DNA from: Prevotellaceae bacterium UBA1710
GTDB lineage: Bacteria; Bacteroidota; Bacteroidia; Bacteroidales; Bacteroidaceae
Direction: 5' to 3'
NCBI GenBank assembly: GCA_002317355.1
Contig: DCJC01000029.1
Location: 50,780 to 94,646, forward strand
Length of the DNA: 43,867 nt
The translations under genes and the position numbers were made by a program. The stretch's first letter is position 1, and every line of letters begins with the position of its first letter. Of this stretch, positions 9,318 to 18,748 are shown in pieces. The notes beneath the pieces were generated by a model, which did no database searches, had not been told where the DNA came from, and saw only the letters and a list, made by a program, of their open reading frames with translations.

Positions 9318-11348
9318 ATGAAGAAATTTCTATTTTCGATTTTGGCAACTGTTTCAATGACAGCTAATGCACAAAATCCGTATCTCCCTCTCTGGGAGCA
9401 TCTTCCAGACGGTGAGCCTCGTGTGTTCGAAGACCCTGATAACCCAGGCAAGCTTCGTGCGTATATCATCGGTTCACACGACACAAGTTATGATAAGTAC
9501 TGCGGACTTGATATCCGTATGTGGTCAGCTCCAGTAGAAGACCTCTCACAATGGCGTGACGAGGGTCCACTCTTCTCACACTATGTAAATGGGCAGTGGG
9601 ACATCATGTATGCTCCAGACCTCGTTGAGACTGTCGATAAGGAAACTGGCAAGAAGACATATTGGCTCTATCCTCACTCTCGCGGATGGCGTCGTGTGGC
9701 TATGGTTTGTAAGGGCGATCGTCCTAACGGTCCTTTCACTCCTGTCAACCTCAATGCTGATGGTACTGCTTGTGTGGATGGCAGTAAGATTGACTTCGAC
9801 CCATCTGTATTCGTTGAGCCTGTAACAAACAAGAAGGATAAGGACTTCAAAAAGGGCTATCGTGCTTACGTATTCTATGGTTTCCAGCACTCTACTGCCT
9901 TCGAACTTGATCAGGACAATATGTGGGCTGTTCGCCCGGGTACTGAGATTCACGACTATTTCATCCCTGCAAGTCATCGCTATGGTGAGGTGCGTGATCC
10001 GGAAGGCACACAGTATCCTGCTCTCTACAAGGGGCAGAAGCCTGGTGACTTCAACTTCTTCGAGGCTTCTTCTATCCGTCAGGTGGGCAATAAGTACGTG
10101 ATGGTGTTCTCTGGTCATAGTGGCCCTGACTACGGCATCGGTTCAAGCAACTCTACTCTCCGCTATGCTTACGGTGATTCTCCACTCGGTCCTTGGCGTT
10201 CAGGTGGTGTGCTCGTTGACTCTCGTGGTGTGGAGATCAATGCTGATGGTTCGGCTCTCACAACAACTAACTCAGGTCACAACACACACGGTTCTCTCCA
10301 GCAGATCAACGGTCAGTGGTATGTGTTCTATCATCGTCCACCACGTGGCTTCGGCAATGCTCGTCAGGCAATGGTAGCTCCTGTCAAGATTGAATGGGAT
10401 AAGAAGTCTGTTGCTCAGGGTGGTCAGGTTCGTATCACAGGCTATGATCCATACGCAGCAAACAACGAGTGGACAGCAAAGGCATCCAACGGTAATGAAT
10501 ATACAGGTGCAGAGGTAACAAGTGAAGGTTTCCAGATCTTCGGCCTCAACCCATACAAGTACTATTCTGCAGGTATCGCTTGCTACATGAGCGATCAGAA
10601 CTGGATGCAGGACAACCACGATATGTGGAAGAATGAGATGGAGCTTCAGGGCATCAAGAATGGTGGTATCATCGGTTTCAAGTACTTCGGTTTCGGTGGT
10701 CTTGCACAGAACACCAAGGGCTGTAACGCCTTCGAGGGTGCAAAGGCTGGCGATGGCACAACAATCAACGTGTTCCTCACACCACGCACAGACGAGGCTT
10801 TCAAGATTCACGTAATGCTCGATGGTCCTTATGCTAATTCTGCATGGAACGGTAAGGAGATTGCCGTTATCAATGTTGATGGCAAGCAGAATGGCAAGGC
10901 ACTCAAGCTCACTGCAGCAGTACCAGCTGTTGAGGGGCTCAGCGGCAAGCATGCCATCTACTTCGTAGTTGAGGGTCCAGAGATTCAGGCTCCAGCACCA
11001 CGTCCTTACCAGCGTCAGGCAAAGCGCAACTTCGGTCTCTTCGATATGCGTGGTATGGGCTTCTCAAAGACTGGTGTCGAGTGCAAGGTTCCTGTAGTTC
11101 CTACAGTAGATATCTATGCAGACGGTGTTAAGCTCGCTATCCCAGAAGGCCCAATCTTCACATCTCAGACCAATGCCTATATGGAGTGCAACCGCTATCA
11201 GGTATATGGCAAGGTAACAGACGCTTCAAAGCTTGAGGTAAAGGCTTCTGACCCTTCTGTTAAGGTAGAGATTGGCAAGATCAATGATGGTCGTGCAACA
11301 ATCACTTGCACCTATAATGGGGTTAAGAAGATCTTCCTGATCAATTAA
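9318..11348 (+). CDS. GH43 glycosidase with C-terminal CBM6-like region
   Basis: This 676-residue exported protein is a second, clearly different GH43 enzyme. The signal peptide is MKKFLFSILATVSMTANAQ. The catalytic residues are probably Asp39 (VFEDPDNPG), Asp161 (IDFDPSVF) and Glu249 (NFFEASSIR). The beta-propeller occupies about 20-370. A CBM6-like region follows (about 395-560), ending with a segment mentioning EGPEIQ, then an Ig-like tail to the end. The longer loops and late acid residue set it apart from the GH43 at 5944-7308, so it probably removes a different arabinose or xylose linkage, or a galactosyl unit. The family is clear but the substrate is not. It is 144 bp from the esterase stop with a phased palindrome between them. 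Confidence 0.88.
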   Translation: MKKFLFSILATVSMTANAQNPYLPLWEHLPDGEPRVFEDPDNPGKLRAYIIGSHDTSYDKYCGLDIRMWSAPVEDLSQWRDEGPLFSHYVNGQWDIMYAPDLVETVDKETGKKTYWLYPHSRGWRRVAMVCKGDRPNGPFTPVNLNADGTACVDGSKIDFDPSVFVEPVTNKKDKDFKKGYRAYVFYGFQHSTAFELDQDNMWAVRPGTEIHDYFIPASHRYGEVRDPEGTQYPALYKGQKPGDFNFFEASSIRQVGNKYVMVFSGHSGPDYGIGSSNSTLRYAYGDSPLGPWRSGGVLVDSRGVEINADGSALTTTNSGHNTHGSLQQINGQWYVFYHRPPRGFGNARQAMVAPVKIEWDKKSVAQGGQVRITGYDPYAANNEWTAKASNGNEYTGAEVTSEGFQIFGLNPYKYYSAGIACYMSDQNWMQDNHDMWKNEMELQGIKNGGIIGFKYFGFGGLAQNTKGCNAFEGAKAGDGTTINVFLTPRTDEAFKIHVMLDGPYANSAWNGKEIAVINVDGKQNGKALKLTAAVPAVEGLSGKHAIYFVVEGPEIQAPAPRPYQRQAKRNFGLFDMRGMGFSKTGVECKVPVVPTVDIYADGVKLAIPEGPIFTSQTNAYMECNRYQVYGKVTDASKLEVKASDPSVKVEIGKINDGRATITCTYNGVKKIFLIN

Positions 11349-11357
11349 TACTAACTG

Positions 11358-11597
11358 AAGTTTCCCACAGTTTGAAATATACTTTCAAATCGTTATCTTC
11401 TTTATTATCAAGAATTTGAGAATTAGAGAAGGCTAACGCATCGTAATTGAATTAATGCGAAGGTAGAGAATTGCTACTTACGTTGCTTTCCGTGGCAAGA
11501 GCGAAGCGACCTCTCAAATTCTCATAAATTCAAGAAAATCAACCATTTGAGAAAATTCTCTAATTCTCTAATTCTTGATAAAAAAGGTGGGAAACTT
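11358..11597. repeat. Large nested palindrome with 8-bp phased arms in a 405-bp gap
   Basis: The gap between the GH43 and GH31 genes (11349-11753) is dominated by this structure. The outermost arms are AAGTTTCCCAC (11358-11368) and GTGGGAAACTT (11587-11597). Inside them, TTATCAAGAAT at 11405 pairs with ATTCTTGATAA ending at 11581. The arms step in eights: TCAAGAAT, TTGAGAAT, TAGAGAAG on the left; AAAATTCT, CTAATTCT, CTAATTCT on the right. The centre has a small palindrome, CGCAT to ATGCG (11437-11459). From 11598 to 11753 I see only AT-rich leader with no recognisable promoter or gene. Confidence 0.65.
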
Positions 11598-11753
11598 GAG
11601 TTAATACTAACCTAAAAGTGAGTTCGGGAAATGTGGGAAGGCAACTACCTGCATTTCCTGAACATTAAACTTTCCATAAGACAATATTTTTAGGAATCAA
11701 GGTGGGAATACCCACAACAAAATTTTTAAGACCAACGTTTGAATTAACTGATA

Positions 11754-14180
11754 ATGCAAAAGATTAAAACCATTCTATTGTCTATTCTTCTTGGTATCGG
11801 ATTGGCTGTATATGCTGAGCCGGTGCTTAGAATTGACTTTATCACACCTTCCATTGTACGTGTTCAGTGGAGTAATGACGGTTCGCTTCAGGGTAACGGA
11901 ACAGGAGCATGCGTTTATGCAAAACAGGATGTAAAGGTGGAAAGAACGGAAAATAATGATGAAATCACTTTCCGCAGTTCAGAACTGACCATAAGATATT
12001 CAAAGACAAGCAATGGAATCTGCTTTGAGGACAATAACAGCAACATCCTCCTCAACCAGATGCCAAACTCGCTGAAGGCAGAACCTTCAGTTCAGGAAAA
12101 GATTATCTATGATGAGAAATCCGCTCATGTAGAGGAAACTGCCAATGGTAAGGTTACGGTGAAAGATATCATCCGTCGTGACACCATCGGTAAGAGTACC
12201 CGATATTTTGTTTCTTTCTATGCAGAGAATGAGAAAGCACTCTATGGACTCGGTTCTCACATGGAGGATTATATGAATCTGCAGGGTAAGACTCTCTATC
12301 TCACTCAGCATAACCTCAAGGCAATGGTGCCTATGCTTTGTTCTACTAATGGCTACGGTCTCCTCTTCGATGAAGGCTGTGCCATGAAGTTCACAAGCAG
12401 TGATGCAAAAGGCTATGGCAAGGAAAAGGGTTATTGCACCACCATGCAGTTTGAAGGTGCAAAGACTCTTGATTACTACTTCATCAAAGGCGCTCGTCTT
12501 GACGATGTAGTGGCTGGTTATCGTTATCTCACAGGCGAAGTATCTCTCATGCCTCGCTACTTGTTTGGATATACTCAGTCAAAGGAACGCTATGTTTCTT
12601 CTGATGACATTGTAAACACACTTAAGGAATATCGCCGCCGCCATGTGCCTATCGATATGATAGTACAGGACTGGAACTACTGGCCACAAGGTTGGGGTTA
12701 TATGAAGATGAATCCTAAGTACTACCCATCTCCTAAGGCTCTCGCCGATTCTGTTCATGCTCTTAATGCAAAGCTCATGGTTAGTATCTGGCCTAATCCT
12801 CAGTGGTGTCCAGAGGCAGAAGACTTCAAAAGCCGTGGTATGATGCTTGAGCATGATGTGTATGATGTGTTCAATCCAGAAGCACGTAAGCACTATTGGT
12901 CATACGCCAAGAATGAGTTCTATTCTCAGGGTTTCGACGCATGGTGGTGTGACTCAAGTGAGCCTCTCGATGGCGACTGGAACAGAATTCCTTCTCACTC
13001 TCTCAAGGATGAGAGCAAGCCATACTCATGGGATGATCAGGAGTATCGTTGGCAACTCAATAAGGATGTGCTTAGTGAGGCTCTTGGTGTTGAGCGAAGC
13101 AGTCTCTACTCACTCTATCACTCAATGGGTATCTATGAGAATCAGCGTGCTGAACCTACCAACACAAAGCGTGTGGTAAACCTCACTCGTTCTTCTTATT
13201 TGGGTCAGCAGCGTTACGGCACAGTGGTCTGGAATGGTGATACTCATGCTTCATGGGCTTCTTTCCGTCAGCAGATTCCTTCAGGCCTCAACTATATGGC
13301 AACAGGTAACCCATACTGGACCGTTGATGTTGGTTCTTTCTTTACAAGAAACAATGGTCGCAGTTGGTTCTATAAGGGTGAATTCCCTGAGGGCGTGAAG
13401 GATGATAACTATAAGGAATACTATGTACGTATGTTCCAGTGGGGTACTTTCCTTCCTATTCTTCGTAGCCACGGAAGTGATACACCACGTGAGATATGGC
13501 GCTTCGGAGAGCCAGGCACACAATATTATGATGCTATTCTGAAGATGATAAACCTCCGTTATGCTCATGTGCCTTATCTCTATAGCCTTGCTTCAAAGCA
13601 GTCAAAGGGTTCTTACTCTATGGCTCGTCTTCTTGCTTTCGATTTCCCAGAGGATGATGCCGTTCTCGATATGAAGGATGAGTATATGTTTGGTGACTTC
13701 CTCGTATGCCCTGTAACACATCCAATCAAGGAATCTGCAACACGTAAGGTATATCTTCCTAAGGGTGCTCTCTGGATTGACTACTGGACTGGCAAGCAGG
13801 AAGAAGGTGGTAAGTGGATTGACTGCCAGTCAGAGATTTCTACCCTACCTCTCTTCGTAAAGGCAGGAAGCATCATCCCTACTACTGAGGTTGCAGAATA
13901 CACCAACGCACAGATTGGTAAGCCTATTACCATCAATGTCTATCCAGGTGCTGATTGTGAGTTCACAATCTATGAGGATGAAGGTGATAACTACAACTAC
14001 GAGAAGGGTGCATTCTCTACTATCCCTCTTTCTTGGAATGACAAGAAGAACACCCTTACTATCGGTCAGCGTGAAGGTTCTTACGAGGGTATGGCTACTC
14101 AGTCAACCATTATCGTGAAGACTCCTAAGGGCGAGAAGACTATCACCTATAAGGGTAAGAAAGTAAGCGTAAAGTTGTAA
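11754..14180 (+). CDS. GH31 alpha-glycosidase (alpha-xylosidase-like), first of a tandem pair
   Basis: This 808-residue protein carries a signal peptide (MQKIKTILLSILLGIGLAVYA) and the GH31 order: N-terminal mutarotase-like beta domain, catalytic barrel, and C-terminal beta domains ending in a DUF5110-type segment. Nucleophile Asp400 lies in WWCDSSEP and acid/base Asp496 in WNGDTHASW. IDMIVQDWNYW is a typical GH31 subsite strand. In a xylan cluster it could remove alpha-xylose, alpha-galactose or alpha-glucose caps from side chains. It is followed after 105 bp by a second GH31 gene whose last 40 residues are very similar, which suggests ancient tandem duplication. Family assignment is firm and substrate is an inference. 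Confidence 0.92.
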   Translation: MQKIKTILLSILLGIGLAVYAEPVLRIDFITPSIVRVQWSNDGSLQGNGTGACVYAKQDVKVERTENNDEITFRSSELTIRYSKTSNGICFEDNNSNILLNQMPNSLKAEPSVQEKIIYDEKSAHVEETANGKVTVKDIIRRDTIGKSTRYFVSFYAENEKALYGLGSHMEDYMNLQGKTLYLTQHNLKAMVPMLCSTNGYGLLFDEGCAMKFTSSDAKGYGKEKGYCTTMQFEGAKTLDYYFIKGARLDDVVAGYRYLTGEVSLMPRYLFGYTQSKERYVSSDDIVNTLKEYRRRHVPIDMIVQDWNYWPQGWGYMKMNPKYYPSPKALADSVHALNAKLMVSIWPNPQWCPEAEDFKSRGMMLEHDVYDVFNPEARKHYWSYAKNEFYSQGFDAWWCDSSEPLDGDWNRIPSHSLKDESKPYSWDDQEYRWQLNKDVLSEALGVERSSLYSLYHSMGIYENQRAEPTNTKRVVNLTRSSYLGQQRYGTVVWNGDTHASWASFRQQIPSGLNYMATGNPYWTVDVGSFFTRNNGRSWFYKGEFPEGVKDDNYKEYYVRMFQWGTFLPILRSHGSDTPREIWRFGEPGTQYYDAILKMINLRYAHVPYLYSLASKQSKGSYSMARLLAFDFPEDDAVLDMKDEYMFGDFLVCPVTHPIKESATRKVYLPKGALWIDYWTGKQEEGGKWIDCQSEISTLPLFVKAGSIIPTTEVAEYTNAQIGKPITINVYPGADCEFTIYEDEGDNYNYEKGAFSTIPLSWNDKKNTLTIGQREGSYEGMATQSTIIVKTPKGEKTITYKGKKVSVKL

Positions 14181-14190
14181 ATAAAAAAAT

Positions 14191-14270
14191 CGATTTTTCG
14201 AAATCACAAAAAAACGAAATCTCGATAACCCGAAAATTCGAGAAATAGAAAAATAGAAAAATAGAAAAAA
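14191..14270. repeat. 8-bp phased CGA array between the two GH31 genes
   Basis: Ten consecutive 8-bp units start 10 bases after the stop codon: CGATTTTT, CGAAATCA, CAAAAAAA, CGAAATCT, CGATAACC, CGAAAATT, CGAGAAAT, AGAAAAAT, AGAAAAAT, AGAAAAAA. Most begin with CGA, and the rest of each unit varies. The same CGA-every-8 pattern recurs at 26924-26979. Confidence 0.75.
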
Positions 14271-14285
14271 TCACAATTAATTAAT

Positions 14286-16691
14286 ATGAAAAGAAATCTC
14301 ATAACATCGGCATTACTTCTTGCTTTGCCACTCTCTGCATTCGTACAGGCACAGACCGTAGAGTTCTTCACTCCAAAGACCGTGCGTGTGCTTCGCGACA
14401 ATGGCAAGACAGCAGACAAGTCACTCGTAGTCATCTCCACACCAGAAAACGTGAAGGTGACAAAGACAACGGCAAACGGTGCCACAATATACAAGTCATC
14501 AGCTCTCACCGTAACCGTCAAGGATGGCAAGGTGACATTCGCTGATGCCAAAGGTAATGTTCTCATGACCGAAGGCGAGTCAAAGTTCACACCTATTTCT
14601 TCAGGACCTGATGCTGATAAGTTTCGCGTGAAGCAGGCATTCTCTCTCGATAAGGACGAGGAAATCTATGGTGTAGGTCTTCTTCAGAATGGCAAGATGA
14701 GCCAGCGTGACGAGAATCGTCGCATGGAGCAGAGCAACCTCGAAGACTTCGCCCACTTCTACCAGAGCATCAAGGGCTATGGTATCTACTGGGACAACTA
14801 CTCACCAACCCGACTCGCTACTCCAAAGCAGGGAGAAGCAGGCGAGGTGGTTCTTGAGAGTGAGGTAGGCAAGAAGTCTGACTACTACTTCATGTATGGC
14901 AAGGATGCCGATGGCGTTATCCGCGAGATGCGCCACCTCACAGGCAAGGCACCTATGCTTCCTCTCTGGACTTACGGTTTCCATCAGAGTCGTGAGCGCT
15001 ACAAGACACAGGATGAGACAATAGAGGTAGTACGCAAGTACCGCGACCTGAAGATTCCATTCGATGGTATCATTCAGGATTGGCAGTACTGGGGCAGCAA
15101 CTACACATGGAATGCCATGGAGTTCCTCAACGAGGACTTCGGTCGTGCACAAGACCTTATCAACGAGGTTCACCAGAAGAATGCCCACATGAGCATCTCT
15201 ATATGGTCAAGTTTCGGCCCAGAGACAAAGGCATTCAAGGAACTCAAGTCTAAGGGCTTGCTCTTCGACTTCCAGACATGGCCTCAGAGCGGACTCAGTT
15301 TCTGGCCTCCACGCAAGGACTATCCATCTGGCGTGCGTGTCTATGACTGCTACTCTTCAGAGGCTCGCGATATCTACTGGAAGTATCTCAGCAACCTTCA
15401 TAACATGGGCATCGATGCCTGGTGGATGGATTCAACCGACCCTGACCAGATGGATTTCCAAGACTCACAACTTGACCAGAAGAGTACAATGGGCACATAT
15501 CGCTCAGTGCGCAACCTCTTCCCATTCATGTGCGTTACAGGTGTCTATGACCACCAGCGTGAGGCAGAAAAGACAATGGATCCTTCAAAGAAGAAGCGCC
15601 CATTCATCCTCACTCGCTCTTACTTCGCAGGTCAGCAGCGCACTGGTGCCAACACATGGAGCGGTGATATCAACTCTTCATGGGATAGCTTCCGCAAGCA
15701 GATTCCTATCTGCCTCAACTATACCCTCACAGCAAACCCACAGGTGAATACAGATATCGGTGGTTTCTTCGCAGGAAGCTACAACACACAGGGTAAGAAC
15801 AGCGGTACACGCAACCCTCAGTATCAGGAGCTCTATGTGCGCTGGATGCAGTTCGGTGCATTCTGTCCGATGATGCGTAGTCATGGCACAGATGTCTATC
15901 GTGAGCTCTACTACTTCGGAAAGCAGGGCGAACCTGTATATGATGCTCTTGTTGATGCCGTGAAGCTCCGTTATAAGTTCCTTCCTTATATCTATAGCCA
16001 GTCATGGCAGGTATCAAAGAATGATGACTCATTCATGCGTGCCCTCTTCATGGACTTCAAGGCCGACAAGAACACATGGAACAACAACCGTGAGTATATG
16101 TTCGGCAGAAACATCCTTGTCTGTCCAGTCGTTGACCCTCTCTATACTCCAGAGAAGAAGGTTCAGACAGATGCTATGACCGGTTGGGATAATAACGTGA
16201 AGCTTGAGAAGAAGAATGGCTATATGGTGCCTGACTGGACTGTTGACCGTCAGTTCGAGGTATATCTTCCTGCTGGAACCAAGTGGTATGACTACTGGAC
16301 AAACAATGTTCTTGAAGGTGGTCAGAGCATCAAGGCCTCAGCACCTCTCGCTCACTCACCTCTTTATATCAAGGCTGGTACAATCCTTCCACAAGGTCCG
16401 GAGGTGCAGTACACAAGCGAGAAGAAGTGGGATAACCTTGAGCTCAACGTCTATCCGGGAGCCAATGGCGAGTTCACTCTCTATGAGGACGAGGGTGACA
16501 ACCTCAACTATGAGAATGGTGCCTACTCAACCATCAAGATGACTTGGAACGATAAGGCAAAGACCCTTACCATAGGTCAGCGCCAGGGTTCATTCGACGG
16601 AATGCTCACCTCACGCACCTTCATCGTCAAGACACCTAACGGTCAGAAGAGCGTAAGCTATAATGGCAAGAAGGTAAGTGTCAAGTTGTAA
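14286..16691 (+). CDS. GH31 alpha-glycosidase (alpha-xylosidase-like), second of a tandem pair
   Basis: This 801-residue exported enzyme has the signal peptide MKRNLITSALLLALPLSAFVQAQ, a GH31 barrel and a DUF5110-type end. The probable nucleophile is Asp382 in WWMDSTDP and the acid/base is Asp461 in WSGDINSSW. Three positions after the nucleophile, where the upstream paralogue has Glu (SSEP), this protein has Asp (STDP). It also has an extra loop around residues 335-345 (FWPPRKDYPSG) absent from its neighbour, so the two probably differ in substrate. The YGFHQSRERYK and IQDWQYWG strands match GH31 alpha-xylosidase-like enzymes of Bacteroidetes. It ends 84 bp before the GH97 gene, with a GC-rich hairpin in between. 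Confidence 0.92.
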   Translation: MKRNLITSALLLALPLSAFVQAQTVEFFTPKTVRVLRDNGKTADKSLVVISTPENVKVTKTTANGATIYKSSALTVTVKDGKVTFADAKGNVLMTEGESKFTPISSGPDADKFRVKQAFSLDKDEEIYGVGLLQNGKMSQRDENRRMEQSNLEDFAHFYQSIKGYGIYWDNYSPTRLATPKQGEAGEVVLESEVGKKSDYYFMYGKDADGVIREMRHLTGKAPMLPLWTYGFHQSRERYKTQDETIEVVRKYRDLKIPFDGIIQDWQYWGSNYTWNAMEFLNEDFGRAQDLINEVHQKNAHMSISIWSSFGPETKAFKELKSKGLLFDFQTWPQSGLSFWPPRKDYPSGVRVYDCYSSEARDIYWKYLSNLHNMGIDAWWMDSTDPDQMDFQDSQLDQKSTMGTYRSVRNLFPFMCVTGVYDHQREAEKTMDPSKKKRPFILTRSYFAGQQRTGANTWSGDINSSWDSFRKQIPICLNYTLTANPQVNTDIGGFFAGSYNTQGKNSGTRNPQYQELYVRWMQFGAFCPMMRSHGTDVYRELYYFGKQGEPVYDALVDAVKLRYKFLPYIYSQSWQVSKNDDSFMRALFMDFKADKNTWNNNREYMFGRNILVCPVVDPLYTPEKKVQTDAMTGWDNNVKLEKKNGYMVPDWTVDRQFEVYLPAGTKWYDYWTNNVLEGGQSIKASAPLAHSPLYIKAGTILPQGPEVQYTSEKKWDNLELNVYPGANGEFTLYEDEGDNLNYENGAYSTIKMTWNDKAKTLTIGQRQGSFDGMLTSRTFIVKTPNGQKSVSYNGKKVSVKL

Positions 16692-16703
16692 ACCCACCCC
16701 CTA

Positions 16704-16724
16704 CCCCTCCCATAAAGGGAGGGG
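16704..16724. repeat. Perfect GC-rich hairpin between GH31 and GH97 genes
   Basis: CCCCTCCC (16704-16711) and GGGAGGGG (16717-16724) form a perfect 8-bp stem with loop ATAAA. No T-run follows, so it is more likely one of the GC-rich palindromic intergenic repeats common in Bacteroidetes than an intrinsic terminator. It could still slow ribonucleases within the operon transcript. Confidence 0.6.
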
Positions 16725-16775
16725 AGTAATTACAACCTCCACATCTTGCAATATAATCTATATAATTAACAACAA

Positions 16776-18533
16776 ATGAGAAAAATCCTTTTATCGATTG
16801 TATCTCTGATTGCTATCGGTGCTTTTGCGCAAACCACTTCCCCTAACGGAAAGATAAGCGTTGAGCAGAAGTCTGAAGGCATAGAGATCAGCTACAAGAA
16901 TGGTAAGACATCGCAAACTATCATGACGATGCCTGTAAGCAGTCTTGTATCATGCACTAAGGCTAAGAAAGTAAAGGTAGCCTACGACATGACTCTTGGC
17001 AAGAAAAGCCATTGCACCAATGCCTACAACGAGATTATCTATACTCTTGGTGATGGCAAAACCCTTACTGTTCGTGCCTACAACGATGGAGTGGCTTGGA
17101 GCGGACTTCACGACTACAACGTGAACTTCACTTCTGCAAGTGCTAACTGGCTGCTGAAATGGACAGACTCATACGAGGGCTTCTTCCCACGCAACCGTGA
17201 AACGAAGAAAGACGAGCGTCTTGCCTATCCAGCTCTCTTTGAGTACTCAGGCAATGTCTTCGCACTTCTCTCTGAGTCATGCATGAAGGCGGACAATGCA
17301 GGCACAAGTATGTATGCTGATGATAATAAGGGAATTTTCTCACTCCGCCCTGATGGTAAGGAGAATGGCGGTTGGCAGACTCTCATCATCGGTTCTATGG
17401 CAGATGTTGTGGAGTCAACCCTCATTACCGATAACTCTGAGCCTCTCAAGGCTGAACTCTACGAGCCACAGCTCACAAACCAGAGTGGTGTGGCAGCATG
17501 GGTGTACTGGGCATACAATCACGGCTCAAACGACTTTAGCATCATTAAGAAGTATGTTGACATGGCAGCAGAACTACACCTGCCTTACGTACTCATCGAT
17601 GCTGAGTGGGATGAGATGGACAAGGTTGCATCAAACAATGGCAAGACTATCGAGGATGCCGTAAAGTATGCTATCGATAAGGGTATCAAACCAATCATCT
17701 GGTACAACTCATCAGTTGGTTGGATCAATGGTGCTCCTGGCCCTAAGTTCCGTCTCAACAAGCCGGAAAATCGTGAGAAGGAATTTGCTTGGTGCGAGAA
17801 GATTGGTGTCACAGGCGTGAAGATTGACTTCTTCTCAGGCGACACTAACCTCAACATCAAGTATATGATTGAGCTTCTTGAGTGTGCAGCAAAGCATCAT
17901 CTGCTCGTCAACTTCCATGGTGCTACTATCCCTCGTGGCTGGCAGCGCACCTACCCTAACCTTGTAAGTACCGAGGGCGTGTATGGTGCTGAGTGGTACA
18001 ACAACGTGCCTACCTTTACCGATAAGGCAGCATCTCATAATGCTATGCTTCCTTTCACACGTAATGTGATAGGTTCAATGGACTATACCCCATGTGCTTT
18101 CACCGACTCACAGCATCCTCATATCACCTCTCATGCTCACGAGCTTGCTCTTACTGCTCTCTATGAGTCAGGTATCCAGCACCTTGCTGACCGTCCTGAG
18201 AGTTTTCTCTCACAGCCATCAGAGGTAAAGGATTATCTCTCTGCTCTTCCTGCAGCATGGGATGAGACAATCTTCCTTTCTGGTTATCCAGGAGAATCTG
18301 CTGTTATGGCTCGCAGAAAGGGCACTACATGGTACATTGCCGGCATAAATGGTGAAGATTCCGCTAAAACTTTGTCATTTAACATCAAGCGACTCAATAA
18401 ATTAGGTAAAGATATCGTTATATTTGAGGATAGTGGTGACAAATCTTCTCCTTGGAAGATTACCAAGCCATCGGCAGTACCAACAAGAATCGCTTGTCAG
18501 GCAAGAGGTGGGTTTGTGATACAAATTAAATAA
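16776..18533 (+). CDS. GH97 alpha-glycosidase, retaining type (alpha-galactosidase-like)
   Basis: This 585-residue exported protein has the signal peptide MRKILLSIVSLIAIGAFAQ and the GH97 start SPNGKISVE. GH97 divides into inverting enzymes with a Glu base (SusB type) and retaining enzymes with an Asp nucleophile. Here Asp351 in GVKIDFFSGD fits the retaining nucleophile and Glu400 in VSTEGVYG fits the acid/base, so alpha-galactosidase or related activity is more likely than starch-type alpha-glucosidase. It is shorter than many GH97 proteins (about 650-740 residues), mainly in the N-terminal beta region. Some complex xylans carry galactose, so it could work with the GH31 pair on branched side chains. 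The family is secure and the substrate inferred. Confidence 0.9.
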   Translation: MRKILLSIVSLIAIGAFAQTTSPNGKISVEQKSEGIEISYKNGKTSQTIMTMPVSSLVSCTKAKKVKVAYDMTLGKKSHCTNAYNEIIYTLGDGKTLTVRAYNDGVAWSGLHDYNVNFTSASANWLLKWTDSYEGFFPRNRETKKDERLAYPALFEYSGNVFALLSESCMKADNAGTSMYADDNKGIFSLRPDGKENGGWQTLIIGSMADVVESTLITDNSEPLKAELYEPQLTNQSGVAAWVYWAYNHGSNDFSIIKKYVDMAAELHLPYVLIDAEWDEMDKVASNNGKTIEDAVKYAIDKGIKPIIWYNSSVGWINGAPGPKFRLNKPENREKEFAWCEKIGVTGVKIDFFSGDTNLNIKYMIELLECAAKHHLLVNFHGATIPRGWQRTYPNLVSTEGVYGAEWYNNVPTFTDKAASHNAMLPFTRNVIGSMDYTPCAFTDSQHPHITSHAHELALTALYESGIQHLADRPESFLSQPSEVKDYLSALPAAWDETIFLSGYPGESAVMARRKGTTWYIAGINGEDSAKTLSFNIKRLNKLGKDIVIFEDSGDKSSPWKITKPSAVPTRIACQARGGFVIQIK

Positions 18534-18557
18534 CGGCCTCTCCCAACGGCCCACCCA

Positions 18558-18728
18558 CTCCCTCACAAGGGAGGGTTCCTACCCCCTTACCCATTCAAAG
18601 GGGAGTAGATACACTTTTTAAAATCTAACGTTCATTCATAAAAAATTAACCACGCCAGTTCCCCCTCGCGAGAATTACTAACTTTTTCCTCGCCCTTTGG
18701 GGAGAGGATGCCCGCAGGGCAGGTGAGG
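18558..18728. repeat. GC-rich palindromic repeats in the leader of the GH127 gene
   Basis: Two hairpins lie in the 215-bp gap. CTCCCT-CACA-AGGGAG occupies 18558-18573. A compound hairpin has CCTCGCC (18688-18694) pairing with GGTGAGG (18722-18728), enclosing TGCCC-GCA-GGGCA (18709-18721). The second ends only 20 bp before the start codon, so it would sit in the 5' untranslated region or intercistronic leader. Similar 'CTC...GAGG' palindromes are widespread in Bacteroidetes genomes. Confidence 0.6.
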
Positions 18729-18748
18729 GGCTGGCTTTCTTTTTACTT

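Noticed and set aside
10272..10952. Open frame of 226 codons on the - strand inside the second GH43 gene
   Set aside because: It is antisense to conserved coding sequence, and its Cys/Val/Leu-rich translation is typical of a shadow frame.
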